Below are positions 9,412 through 17,552 of a DNA stretch of 64,000 nt, one piece after another (within the stretch, counting starts at the first letter, position 1; each line of letters opens with the position of its first letter). A program made the position numbers and the translations under genes. The notes under the pieces were generated by a model. The model saw only the letters and a program-made list of their open reading frames with translations, did not search any database and was not told the DNA's origin. Origin of the DNA: G963668435 sp963668435 (GTDB lineage Bacteria; Latescibacterota; Latescibacteria; Latescibacterales; Latescibacteraceae). The stretch is from assembly GCA_963668435.2 (NCBI GenBank), contig CAXXSC010000008.1, positions 620,001-684,000 of the forward strand. The letters run 5' to 3'.

Positions 9412-10545
9412 ATGGCACAGAAAATCGGATCAAAAAGCTCGGGATCATCATCACCGGCCGGCGGTTTCGGCACACCTTTCGCAAATGTGCAGCGAGACAT
9501 CCCTGACAGCACGAAAATCCTCAAGGTTGGCTGGGTCGGCACCGGCCCCTTCTCTTTCTACGGTCACTACATCCTCGTCATCAACAACATTTTCCGCGAG
9601 TATAACTATCTCAATATGCGTATCACCCACATATGGGGAGATGACTACCGGCGAAATTACGCAGGCAAACCCGAATGGGTGGCGAAAATGATGGACTACT
9701 GGAACGGCAAGGACCAGTCGCCTGAGGGTATCGCAAAAAAATGCGGCATCCCTAATGTCTGCAAAGATTTCCATGATATGGCCGACGAGGTCGATGCAGC
9801 GATGATCATGGATTTTGATAGGGCGTATGAGCTTGCCGAGCCGTTTCTCAAACGCGGCAAACCGATATTCCTCTGCAGCCCCGTGGCGATCACTGTGCCC
9901 GAATGCGAACGCATTCTCGACCTCGCCGAGGCAAACAACGCGGCAGTACTAACCGGCTCCTTCACGTTCGGGATGGCAGAAAACCAGATGCTTCAGGTCC
10001 ACGCGAAACGCGATGAAATTGCCTCATTCTACGCATCTACCAGCTGTAACTTTTTCACATCCTATGTCAATGACGGGCTCGAACCGGTACACTGGCTTAT
10101 CGGCGGCGGTGTGAGGAAAGTACAGCTTGTCGGCTGGGACGGTTCGAAAGGCTACGATCCCCACGGTTTCCCGGTCTCGCGCATCCATCTCGAGTATGCG
10201 CCGCGGAACGGCCAGCCTCCGATACAGGGCGTTCTTAATCTCGGCGGCTACAAGGAGTCGATGGAATGGTACAGGGTCCTCTACCGTGACCACACGCCCT
10301 ATGAAGGGACCGCGACCTGGGGCGGCAGGGAGCTTAATTTCCGTGATTTCCTCATCATCGTACAGGAATGTTTTATGACCAATAAATCGCCTGAAACGCG
10401 CGAGGACATCATCGACAAACTGAAAGTCCTGATAGCATCCTATATTTCTGCGAACGAAGGAAACAGGGTTGTCGATGTCGACGAGGTCGGCAATTACAGA
10501 CTGCCCACGATCCGTATCGAAAAATGGAATGAAATCCCCGAATAA
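9412..10545 (+). CDS. Gfo/Idh/MocA-type oxidoreductase, no export signal
   Basis: NAD(P)-dependent oxidoreductase-like protein (377 residues) of the Gfo/Idh/MocA superfamily, which act mostly on sugars, inositols and amino sugars. The Rossmann strand-turn reads VGWVGTGPFSFYGHY (residues about 40-54). The region DFDRAYELAEPFLKRGKPIFLCSPV fits the superfamily's second nucleotide-binding block, although the usual EKP is replaced by CSP. It is about the same length as, and very similar to, the next gene over the whole body. Unlike that gene, its first 35 residues are Ser/Gly-rich (SKSSGSSSPAGGFG) with no Tat signal, so it is predicted cytoplasmic. The substrate is unknown. Confidence 0.75.
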   Translation: MAQKIGSKSSGSSSPAGGFGTPFANVQRDIPDSTKILKVGWVGTGPFSFYGHYILVINNIFREYNYLNMRITHIWGDDYRRNYAGKPEWVAKMMDYWNGKDQSPEGIAKKCGIPNVCKDFHDMADEVDAAMIMDFDRAYELAEPFLKRGKPIFLCSPVAITVPECERILDLAEANNAAVLTGSFTFGMAENQMLQVHAKRDEIASFYASTSCNFFTSYVNDGLEPVHWLIGGGVRKVQLVGWDGSKGYDPHGFPVSRIHLEYAPRNGQPPIQGVLNLGGYKESMEWYRVLYRDHTPYEGTATWGGRELNFRDFLIIVQECFMTNKSPETREDIIDKLKVLIASYISANEGNRVVDVDEVGNYRLPTIRIEKWNEIPE

Positions 10546-10740
10546 TCCGTTTTACACCAAAAGGGAGTATGGAATTCTAAATCAGCGGTAATACTGAGGA
10601 AAAGCAGCCGGAAAGTGCCGATTTTACATTGCTTGACGCCATTTTTTTCCACATATTGGAAAGAAGCCTTTCAGGGCTGCCATATCTGGCATTATTTCTC
10701 GACTATTACCGAAGCACCTCCTTATCCTGAGTGAGCCCTT

Positions 10741-11871
10741 ATGAATCGACGTTCGATATTGAGAAACGCGGTCAGTGCCGGAGCAGCAAGCCTTGCGGCC
10801 GGATCAGCGTCTGCATCGCCCCGCCTGCCGAAAGATCCCGACAATATTAAGGTCGGATTTGTCGGCACCGGGCCTTTTTCATTTTATGGTCATTATATCT
10901 CGGTCATTAACGGAACCGACCGTGACTACTGTCCGTTCAGAATGCGCATCACCCACATCTGGGGCGACAATTACGCAAAGAACTATAAAGGCAGCAAAGA
11001 ATGGGTGCAGAAAATGCTGGATTTCTGGGCCAGTGAAAAGCAGTCACCCGAAGGTATCGCCAAACGTGAAAACATCCCTAATCTCTGCAAGGATTTCCAT
11101 GAAATGGTCGATGAGGTCGATGCCGCGATGATCATGGACTTCGACCGTGCCTATGAACTCGCCGAACCGTTTCTCAGGCAGGGCAAACCGATTTTCCTCT
11201 GTAGTCCCGTGGCGGAAAACATGAACGAACTCGAGCGCATCCTAACACTTGCCGAAAAAAATAACGCGGCGGTCGTGTCAGGATCGTTTACAGCCGGCAT
11301 GTACGACAATGCTGTTGCAGCCCAGCGGGCTAACAAGAAAAAGATGCGCAGCTTCTTCTCGTCCTCCTGGCATCATTTCTTTACATCTTATGCCAATGAC
11401 GGTCTCGAACCGGTTCACTGGGTCACCGGCGGCGGTGCAAAAAAGGTGCAGCTTATCGGCTGGAACGGTTCCAGCGGCTATGATCCTGACGGCATTCCGC
11501 TGTCACGAATCCACATCGAATATGAGCCGAAAGAGGACAAACCGCCGGTGCAGGGTATGCTAACCATGGGCGGTTACAAAAAAGAGGGCATGTGGTTCCG
11601 GGTGTATTACGACGATCACACGGTCTATGAGAAACGGACGACCAGCGCCGGACGAGTATCCTCATTCGAGGATTTCCTCATGCATCTGGAAGAAACATTC
11701 GCGCTGAACAAGTCGACGGAAACTCCCGATGATATCAGGCAGAAACTCAGAGTGATTATTGCAGCATATAAATCGGCGAACGAGGGCAACCGCGTGGTCG
11801 ATGTCAATGAAATCGGCGATTATTGTCTGCCGACAATCCGAATTGAAAAATGGAATGAAATACCCGAATAG
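10741..11871 (+). CDS. Tat-exported Gfo/Idh/MocA-type oxidoreductase
   Basis: Close paralogue of the previous protein (376 residues; shared blocks VGTGPFSFYGHY, RITHIWGD, DAAMIMDFDRAYELAEPFL, FFTSYANDGLEPVHW, VQLIGWNGS and the C-terminus NEIGDYCLPTIRIEKWNEIPE). It carries a Tat signal (NRRSILRNAVSAGAASLAAGSASA), so this copy is predicted to be exported folded, probably with bound cofactor. The dinucleotide loop is GFVGTGPFSF. CSPV again replaces the usual EKP. It is 13 bp upstream of the next Gfo/Idh/MocA gene and surely co-transcribed. The exact reaction cannot be read from sequence. Confidence 0.78.
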   Translation: MNRRSILRNAVSAGAASLAAGSASASPRLPKDPDNIKVGFVGTGPFSFYGHYISVINGTDRDYCPFRMRITHIWGDNYAKNYKGSKEWVQKMLDFWASEKQSPEGIAKRENIPNLCKDFHEMVDEVDAAMIMDFDRAYELAEPFLRQGKPIFLCSPVAENMNELERILTLAEKNNAAVVSGSFTAGMYDNAVAAQRANKKKMRSFFSSSWHHFFTSYANDGLEPVHWVTGGGAKKVQLIGWNGSSGYDPDGIPLSRIHIEYEPKEDKPPVQGMLTMGGYKKEGMWFRVYYDDHTVYEKRTTSAGRVSSFEDFLMHLEETFALNKSTETPDDIRQKLRVIIAAYKSANEGNRVVDVNEIGDYCLPTIRIEKWNEIPE

Positions 11872-11884
11872 CGAGGAACAGAAA

Positions 11885-13033
11885 ATGAAACGCAGACAGT
11901 TCATGAAAGGCGCCGCAGTTGCAGGTGCCGCCGGAATCAGCGCCGGAACCGTTCAGGCAGACAAGCCAGCCGGTCTCAGAGCACGTCTGAAACGCGATTT
12001 TATTCGTGTCGGCATGGTCGGCCTCGGCCCCTATTCCCACGCCATGGCTTACACCCAGGCACTTAACGAACCTTCGGTCCCGCCGAGGACTAACATGAAA
12101 GTCGTGGCCGTTTGGGGAAAATCAGACAATTACAGAAGCTCCTTCAAGGGCAGCGACGAGTTCATCGGAAGGCGTTTAGAAGAGCTCACGAACTACCAGA
12201 GCCGCGACAAATACGCCAATGAGCTCGGTGTCGAGCATATCGTCCGTCAGCCCGAGGACATGGTCAAACTGGTCGATGCCGCTTTCATTATGGATCCCGA
12301 GGATTCTTACAATCTCGCCCGCCCATTCCTCGAGGCAGGCAAGCCGATTTTTGTAAACCGTCCGTTCGCGTGGTCGCTCGATGAGGCCGAGAAACTGCTC
12401 GCCCTCGCCAAGTCACGCGGCGCCGCGGTTATCTCCGGCTCCTGTGTCCCCTGGATGAACGAGTTCCAGGTGGTCAAAATGCAGCTGGCTGACAAGAAAA
12501 TCCAGCATTACTACACCGATGGCTCCACTGCGAATTTCTGCTCATATATGCCGCATATACTTGAGACAGCGCAGATGCTTGTCGGCGGCAAAGTGGTTCG
12601 CTGCTCGACTCACGGCATGACCTGGAGCGCTGACGAGGATCCGCTGAGCATCCCGCCCGTCATGACCCATCTCGAATATGAAAAAACTTCCGAAGACCAT
12701 GATCCGGTCATCGGTGTCGCCTCGACATGGTACGGTAAACCCTACCGCAACTGGACCAAGGTTCATTGCGATCATGATGTGCTGGAACAGGGCATCTACT
12801 GGGAGAGCGGTGGCGACAGGGTCGCGCATGACGAGCATCTCTGGATGCCGCTCCTGCGTGTGATCGACAGGACGTTTGAAACGAACGCCTCGCCTGAGAT
12901 CCATGATGATATCATCAATAAAGTGTCAACCATGCTCATGGCTCACAAATCCGGTGTTAATGGCGGAAACCCTGTCGGTATCAATGAAATCAGGGGACAT
13001 GTACTTCCCAGATTCGAAACCGAAAAGGCATGA
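11885..13033 (+). CDS. Tat-exported Gfo/Idh/MocA-type oxidoreductase, divergent copy
   Basis: I place the start at ATG 11885 (382 residues), because it gives a clean Tat signal (MKRRQFMKGAAVAGAAGISAG) and has GAGGA eight bases upstream; the frame is open further upstream but that part overlaps the preceding gene. The Rossmann loop is VGMVGLGPYSHAM. The segment DPEDSYNLARPFLEAGKPIFVNRPFAWSLDEAE corresponds to the EKP block of the superfamily, with NRP instead. It is more distant from the two upstream copies than they are from each other, yet keeps the same C-terminal layout (GVNGGNPVGINEIRG). Probably the last gene of the cluster. Confidence 0.78.
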   Translation: MKRRQFMKGAAVAGAAGISAGTVQADKPAGLRARLKRDFIRVGMVGLGPYSHAMAYTQALNEPSVPPRTNMKVVAVWGKSDNYRSSFKGSDEFIGRRLEELTNYQSRDKYANELGVEHIVRQPEDMVKLVDAAFIMDPEDSYNLARPFLEAGKPIFVNRPFAWSLDEAEKLLALAKSRGAAVISGSCVPWMNEFQVVKMQLADKKIQHYYTDGSTANFCSYMPHILETAQMLVGGKVVRCSTHGMTWSADEDPLSIPPVMTHLEYEKTSEDHDPVIGVASTWYGKPYRNWTKVHCDHDVLEQGIYWESGGDRVAHDEHLWMPLLRVIDRTFETNASPEIHDDIINKVSTMLMAHKSGVNGGNPVGINEIRGHVLPRFETEKA

Positions 13034-13141
13034 GAAACTTTTTATAATCAAAAAATAACTTTACAGAAGATCGTTTTACCCTTATTATACTAAGAGATAG
13101 CAAAATCGAACGCCATAATTCCGGAAAGGCAGGAAACAGAT

Positions 13142-13795
13142 ATGAGCAGGAAAACCGCCTTTACAGTCCTTTTACTTGTCGTCGCAACCGGCATGATGCT
13201 TTTCAGCGGCTGTGCGGCCAACAAAGAGGCTCTTCAGACAATCGAGGCACAGAAAAAACAGATCCAGGCAGCACAGAGTAAAATTCGCCAGCTCGAGGCT
13301 CAGGTCAAAGAGCTCGAGGCTCAGGTCAGCTCAACCAAGAGCGATATCAACCGCGTATCGGGTGAAAAAGACACCCTTTCCCGCAGGATTGATGGCCTCA
13401 AGACTGAAATTTCCTCAAATGAGAGCGAAGTCAGCCGTTTGGAAAAAGCTGTTGCCGCAGGCAAGGAAGAGGCTGAGGCCGCGAAAAAACGTATTGCGAG
13501 CCTGAACCGTCAGATTTCCGGCCTAAAAAAGGATCTCGAAGGTAAAGAACAGGCGCTTTCACAGAAAGATGCCGAAATTGCAGCCCTTCAGGCAAAAGCT
13601 GCTGAACTTAACAAGACGATCGCCACCAACAAACAGCAGATCGCACAGCTTCAGGGTGAAAACACCCAGTTAAGCCAGCAGATGGCTGAAACGATTGCAG
13701 CGAAAGACGGTAAGATCAAGCTTCTGACAATTGTATCCGTTATTCTCGCGATTGTTGCCGTTGCCGGAATCGCCATGGCGATGAAAAAGAAATAA
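13142..13795 (+). CDS. coiled-coil lipoprotein with C-terminal membrane segment
   Basis: Short envelope protein of unknown function. The signal peptide ends in a lipobox (LFSG-Cys24), then about 165 residues of heptad-like Gln/Lys/Glu/Ala-rich sequence form a long coiled coil, and residues about 194-213 (LLTIVSVILAIVAVAGIAMA) form a membrane helix followed by KKK. A lipid anchor at one end and a transmembrane helix at the other would let it span or brace the periplasm. It stands alone with its own terminator. Confidence 0.75.
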   Translation: MSRKTAFTVLLLVVATGMMLFSGCAANKEALQTIEAQKKQIQAAQSKIRQLEAQVKELEAQVSSTKSDINRVSGEKDTLSRRIDGLKTEISSNESEVSRLEKAVAAGKEEAEAAKKRIASLNRQISGLKKDLEGKEQALSQKDAEIAALQAKAAELNKTIATNKQQIAQLQGENTQLSQQMAETIAAKDGKIKLLTIVSVILAIVAVAGIAMAMKKK

Positions 13796-13820
13796 GCATC
13801 TCTGGATGTAGTATAGAAAA

Positions 13821-13852
13821 GCCGTATACCTCAAGGGTATGCGGCTTTTTTT
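13821..13852 (+). terminator. Rho-independent terminator
   Basis: GCCGTATACC/GGTATGCGGC (one G-T pair) with a 5-base loop and seven T ends the coiled-coil lipoprotein transcript. Confidence 0.85.
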
Positions 13853-13916
13853 ATACTGAGAATCGATGGGAAGCATTCTATTGAAAAACCAGATTTCGGA
13901 TCAACGCTGAGCTGAC

Positions 13917-13946
13917 ACAAAAAAGGATACCAGTTGGTATCCTTTT
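13917..13946 (-). terminator. Rho-independent terminator (minus strand)
   Basis: AAAAGGATACC/GGTATCCTTTT with a 4-base loop. On the minus strand it is followed by a T-run and lies 22 bases after the stop of the cNMP-binding gene. Confidence 0.8.
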
Positions 13947-13967
13947 GTCATGTCTATTTCGATAAGA

Positions 13968-14414
13968 TCAGCCTAATGGCTTTTTCTCATACTTGGCACG
14001 TATTTTAGCAATAACCTCATTGGTCAGCCGCAGTTTTTCCGAGAGATCCTCGATCATGCCCCGCTGGAAACAAATATGCAGATCCTTGTCCTGTTCAAAC
14101 AGATCGAAGAGATCGTCACGGGTAATATGAAGCAGATCAGCCTCCGATATGGCGGTTATTGTGGCGGAACGTGGTTCTCCGGTAAACAACCCCATTTCCC
14201 CCACCGTCCTGATTGGAAATATGCGGTTAACCTCTCTTCCCCAAAGAGTAACATTGAGGATACCTTCGGTCAGGATATACATATCGAGTGAACGGTCCCC
14301 CTCGGAAAAAAGTACCATATTTTTTCCAAGATATTTTTTCTTGCAGATCCCGAGCAGTTTATCGAATTGATCGTCAGAAAGACCGCCTAATATAGGAATA
14401 CTGTTCTGTGCCAT
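13968..14414 (-). CDS. stand-alone cyclic-nucleotide-binding domain protein
   Basis: 148 residues, essentially one cNMP-binding (CRP-type) beta-barrel. It shows the phosphate-binding cassette VGEMGLFTGEPRSATITA (about residues 90-107), close to the family pattern G-E-x(5)-G-x-P-R-x-A. There is no helix-turn-helix, kinase or channel domain after it, so it is a single-domain cAMP/cGMP sensor or a degenerate member that acts by protein contact. It is flanked by its own promoter and terminator and is probably monocistronic. Confidence 0.82.
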   Translation of the reverse strand: MAQNSIPILGGLSDDQFDKLLGICKKKYLGKNMVLFSEGDRSLDMYILTEGILNVTLWGREVNRIFPIRTVGEMGLFTGEPRSATITAISEADLLHITRDDLFDLFEQDKDLHICFQRGMIEDLSEKLRLTNEVIAKIRAKYEKKPLG

Positions 14415-14468
14415 GTCAGAAACCCTTATGATACTGGAGAAACAACACGATAAGGCAGTTTAAGTATA

Positions 14469-14497
14469 AAATAATCCATAGTAATAATATTTGTCAA
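14469..14497 (-). promoter_or_regulatory. promoter of the cNMP-binding gene
   Basis: Read on the minus strand: TTGACA (14497-14492), 17 bases, TTATTT (14474-14469), about 55 bases before the ATG at 14414. Confidence 0.5.
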
Positions 14498-14536
14498 GGC
14501 AAGTTATTCGCCGCACAACAGCTCAGCCATCAAAAA

Positions 14537-15164
14537 TCAGAACAGGCCAAATTTCACCGAGAGGTCATACGAAAGCCCATTAATATCATCGTCACCAACA
14601 CCTCGGAGCTTGAGGTCACCAACCTCACGATAACTGAGCCCTGTTTCAAACCGGAGCCAGCTTGTGACATTGAGTACTGCTGTCAGCGACGGCTCCAGAA
14701 AAAAGAACGTATCCATTCGCTCGAAATCGAACTCGGGATCGCCTGTACTCTCATCTTTGAATCCGAAGTTGCCTGCACCGGCAAGTGCGGAAACAGCAAC
14801 ATGCACAAGTTTGTGGGGTTGGTAAGAATAGCCAAGTTCCATCCCGCCGTACATCAATTCCATTTCGAGATAGCGTCCGGGAAATGACTGCCGCGTCTCC
14901 TGGCTGGCAATAATATCGGACGCGAGCCCGTAGGCAGCGAACCCGACACTCACCGAATGATCGATAAGAAAGCCGACACAGAGTCCGACCAGGGTTCCGC
15001 CACTACTGTTAATTGTAGTACGGCGAATGAACGGCCCACCATAAAAAACCGTACTCGACATTATTACTGCCAAAAAGTGTTTCGCCATCCCAAGCGGAAC
15101 AAATTTCACCGGATATGAGTACACTGACCGCAACAATACATATAAGAGCACCGCGTTTCAGCAT
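14537..15164 (-). pseudogene. outer-membrane/secreted beta protein split by a frameshift
   Basis: The start at 15164 (MLKRGALICIVAVSVLISGEICSA) is a signal peptide with an AAAAGGA ribosome site. The reading continues WDGETLFGSNNVEYG, then runs into a stop after a TTTTTT run (plus-strand A6 at 15043-15048). Removing one base of that run joins it to a frame that continues GGPFIRRTTINSSGG...YGLASD and ends at 14537 with alternating beta-strand sequence (YGGMELGYSYQ, LRFETGLSYREVG) and a C-terminal Phe. The pieces plainly belong to one product of about 208 residues. It resembles small outer-membrane barrels or surface beta proteins of FCB bacteria. It may be a true pseudogene, a slippage-controlled gene or an assembly error. 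Confidence 0.65.
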
Positions 15165-15241
15165 GACATGTCCTTTTCGAATACAGGAAAAGGCCGCTGC
15201 CACACGGTCTTTCTCTATACAATCAAACATGAATACGCGAA

Positions 15242-15763
15242 TCACATAAACCGCTCAAAACGGTCTTTCGAGGCCTTACAAATCGGACAGACTCCCGGCG
15301 GCTGCTCACGGGCAGCAAGATAACCACAGACCTTGCATCGCCATACAGGATAGCTGAGCAGCCCTCCCTGCACAGAACCGTTTGCCGCCGCCTGATCCGA
15401 GGATTTTCCCCGGTCTTCAGGTGCGGGCCTTCGCTCGGGAATCCGCCGGAGCTTTTCGTCGCCATCGACAACAGCCTGCGAAACGTAAAGCCCGCAATAG
15501 CAGGTGCCGAATTCCTCGAGGTCGGGATCGCGGTAATCGCAGGGACAGATGACATCGAGGTCCTTCTCCCTGCTCTCTTCTGACAGACGGCACGGGCAAC
15601 ACTGATAGCCGTATCGTTTCTCGTTGACGATCAAGCCTTCAACGAGCTCTTTCGTGAACTCCGTGTCGGGATTGAGGTGGTAACCTCCAGCCTCGGCCTC
15701 CCTGTCGAGCTTCTCGAAAAGGGCATCGATCTCTTCAGGACTGGCATCATAGCGATCAGTCAT
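15242..15763 (-). CDS. ferredoxin-thioredoxin reductase catalytic domain fused to rubredoxin-like domain
   Basis: 173 residues. The N-terminal domain has the FTR catalytic-chain cysteine pattern, three CxC pairs at 56/58 (CPC), 73/75 (CPC) and 88/90 (CYC), plus CDYRDPD and FGTCYCGLYV, which hold a 4Fe-4S cluster beside a redox disulfide in the family. After a Pro/Arg-rich linker a rubredoxin-type knuckle pair follows (Cys143/146, WRCKVCGYLA, and Cys159/162, CPICKAS), likely a one-iron electron carrier. The fusion suggests a built-in electron donor. The start overlaps the end of the glutaredoxin gene by 8 bases, so translation is coupled and the glutaredoxin is the obvious partner. No variable (alpha) chain is seen. 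Confidence 0.87.
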   Translation of the reverse strand: MTDRYDASPEEIDALFEKLDREAEAGGYHLNPDTEFTKELVEGLIVNEKRYGYQCCPCRLSEESREKDLDVICPCDYRDPDLEEFGTCYCGLYVSQAVVDGDEKLRRIPERRPAPEDRGKSSDQAAANGSVQGGLLSYPVWRCKVCGYLAAREQPPGVCPICKASKDRFERFM

Positions 15764-16067
15764 CGCCGAGCACCTCGCGTATCTTGTCCTCGTCGTAACT
15801 TATCAGCGCCTGTTCTTCGTTGACGATAATAGTCGGGTAGGAACGGCGCTTGTTCCATTTCGCCAGTTCCTCATGCACCGCGTCTTTTTCCTCGCCTTCG
15901 AGAAGGTCGACATCGATGTAATCGTAGGCAACTCCCAACTCACTGAGAAGGCGTTTCGTGCGTTTGCACCAGACACAGGTGCTCAAGGCAAAGAGCAGGA
16001 CCGAGCCTTTATCTTTGCCATCGACATGCTGTGTATTCATAGACATATCCGTTTCCCGCATAACCAT
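15756..16067 (-). CDS. glutaredoxin-family protein
   Basis: A thioredoxin-fold protein of about 103 residues with a dithiol CVWC (31-34) after beta-strand VLLFALST, a following helix KRTKRLLSELG and the cis-Pro region SYPTIIVN. It overlaps the FTR-rubredoxin gene by 8 bases and begins directly after the stop of the upstream lipoprotein. It is expected to be reduced by the FTR protein, using ferredoxin electrons in place of glutathione (inference from gene order). Three near-by Met codons (residues 1, 3, 8) make the exact start uncertain. Confidence 0.85.
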   Translation of the reverse strand: MVMRETDMSMNTQHVDGKDKGSVLLFALSTCVWCKRTKRLLSELGVAYDYIDVDLLEGEEKDAVHEELAKWNKRRSYPTIIVNEEQALISYDEDKIREVLGDD

Positions 16068-16523
16068 TTATTGAGAGGGCGTCGAACGAACTCCGGTCCG
16101 GGCCTCATCCAGCATGCGTATGTATTCCATAATTTTGTTAGAGGATAATCCGCTTCCGTTAATGATCATTTGCTTGACAACGACATCATCTTTGAACTGC
16201 GGCACACGGACGAGAACGAACTCGAATGTCGTTTTCATCTGTGTCTGGGGATCCTTGCCGGTTTTGACGACAAGGCGCCAGGAGTTCTCATGCTCTTTCT
16301 TCCAGTATTTTTTCTTGATGTTGCGGTCGAACGAGCTCTGAAGGTCGACGGCTTTCATGTGCATACGCTGCGTGTCCACACCGCTCTGTTTCTGTGTGTT
16401 CAAGCCCGTGATGATGCGAAGGTTGGCGCTGAGAAAACTGTCAGGCGGCGGCTCTTTGGAGCAACCGGTGAACGTGGCGACGAAAATGATCAATACGGCA
16501 AAAATTTTACATTTCATTGACAC
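16068..16523 (-). CDS. small lipoprotein of unknown function
   Basis: 151 residues. Signal peptide with lipobox (TFTG-Cys21), then a soluble domain with a helical first half (MHMKAVDLQSSFDRNIKKKYW) and beta-strands (SWRLVVKTGKD, TFEFVLVRVPQ). I do not recognise the family. It is the first gene of a three-gene unit with glutaredoxin and FTR-rubredoxin and abuts the glutaredoxin ATG with no gap, so it may be an envelope component linked to thiol redox, but no Cys other than the lipobox supports that directly. Confidence 0.7.
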   Translation of the reverse strand: MSMKCKIFAVLIIFVATFTGCSKEPPPDSFLSANLRIITGLNTQKQSGVDTQRMHMKAVDLQSSFDRNIKKKYWKKEHENSWRLVVKTGKDPQTQMKTTFEFVLVRVPQFKDDVVVKQMIINGSGLSSNKIMEYIRMLDEARTGVRSTPSQ

Positions 16524-17298
16524 ACCTATACTTCAGTTCTGTTTTTCTTAAGATGAATGGTCATTATCAGCTATTGTAATTAAGGTATTTCACCCAGAAA
16601 TTGCAAGTCTAAAGAACAGAATCGGTCACCTGATTATTGATTCAACACAAATTCTGTCCGGTAAAAATACCGTCGAATTTTTCCATACAATATTTTTTTT
16701 ATACCACTTTTTCCCTCGCCGGAAAAAGTGGTGCAAAAAGGGCTCCCGGTGAAAAGCTGTTTCCCGCTCTCACGGCCTGTTTTCGGGAAACGCTGAACGC
16801 GTCTTGCGACGCCAGCCTTTCTAATCCGAAAAAGTTGCTCGAACAGGGCTTTTCAACGGGAACAGAGAGATTTCCGCAGTATTTTCAATTTCTTGTGGTG
16901 ATCTCACAAGCCAGCGCACGATGACGAAGCATCGTGCAGCGATTCACGCAGCACATTCACATCAGAAATACAAAGTGGCCGCTGCCACCTTTGGGAGGGG
17001 GGCTTGGGGGAACCGCAAAACGGAGGTTCCCCCCGATGAGCGAACACTGTTCGATCTGAAAGATCGGACAGATTCTGTTATCAGTTTTCAGCAACACTGC
17101 CTGATACCAAATTTGTATCGCATTTGCCAGAACGCCGTCATCAAGTAAGTGTGTGCAGGCTTTCGCGACTATATCTCTCACATTTAACCAAACACTACTG
17201 ATTCAACACAATAAAAACGCCGCGGGGAACAAACGGCGTTTTTTGCATTTCAGCGGTTTCTGTCTGCACCCGCCAATATAACTGATACTGCCTAAATA
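16524..17298. other. 775-base noncoding stretch rich in inverted repeats
   Basis: No coding frame here has a plausible start and composition. It contains three hairpins: 16704-16731 (CCACTTTTTCC/GGAAAAAGTGG), 16916-16937 (GCACGATG/CATCGTGC) and 17006-17033 (GGGGGAACC/GGTTCCCCC). A terminator closes it at 17213. The G-rich stretch around 16990-17010 is unlike its surroundings. It could be a decayed element, a repeat family or a structured RNA; I cannot decide. Confidence 0.5.
17213..17243 (-). terminator. terminator downstream of the DUF2975/Xre operon
   Basis: AAAAACGCCG/CGGCGTTTTT with an 11-base loop. It has T-runs on both sides, so it can act in both directions. It lies 56 bases after the stop of the Xre gene. 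Confidence 0.8.
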
Positions 17299-17544
17299 TT
17301 ATGAGGCCTCCCGTAGTGAGCCTTCATCCTCCTCATCCTCCTCGTCACGGTACTCGAGGATGTCGCCCGGCTGACAGTCGAGGGCACGGCAGATGGCATC
17401 AAGCGTGCTGAATCGTACAGCCCGCGCCTTGCCGGTCTTGAGTATCGACAGGTTAGACAGCGTGATTCCGACTCTTGCCGCAAGCTCGTTCAGCGACATT
17501 TTCCGGCGGGCCATCATGACATCGAGATTGACTATTATGCTCAT
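17299..17544 (-). CDS. small Xre/Cro-type transcriptional regulator
   Basis: 81 residues that form a single helix-turn-helix domain (MSLNELAARVGITLSNLSILKTGKARAVRFSTL, CRALDCQPGDILEY) followed by an acidic tail (DEEDEEDEG). It has a GGAGGGG ribosome site and is 8 bp after the last of three DUF2975 genes. Pairing of such small Xre proteins with DUF2975 membrane proteins is a recurrent bacterial arrangement. It probably autoregulates the operon; repeats near the operon promoter (19238-19281) are candidate targets. Confidence 0.85.
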   Translation of the reverse strand: MSIIVNLDVMMARRKMSLNELAARVGITLSNLSILKTGKARAVRFSTLDAICRALDCQPGDILEYRDEEDEEDEGSLREAS

Positions 17545-17552
17545 GGCCCCTC

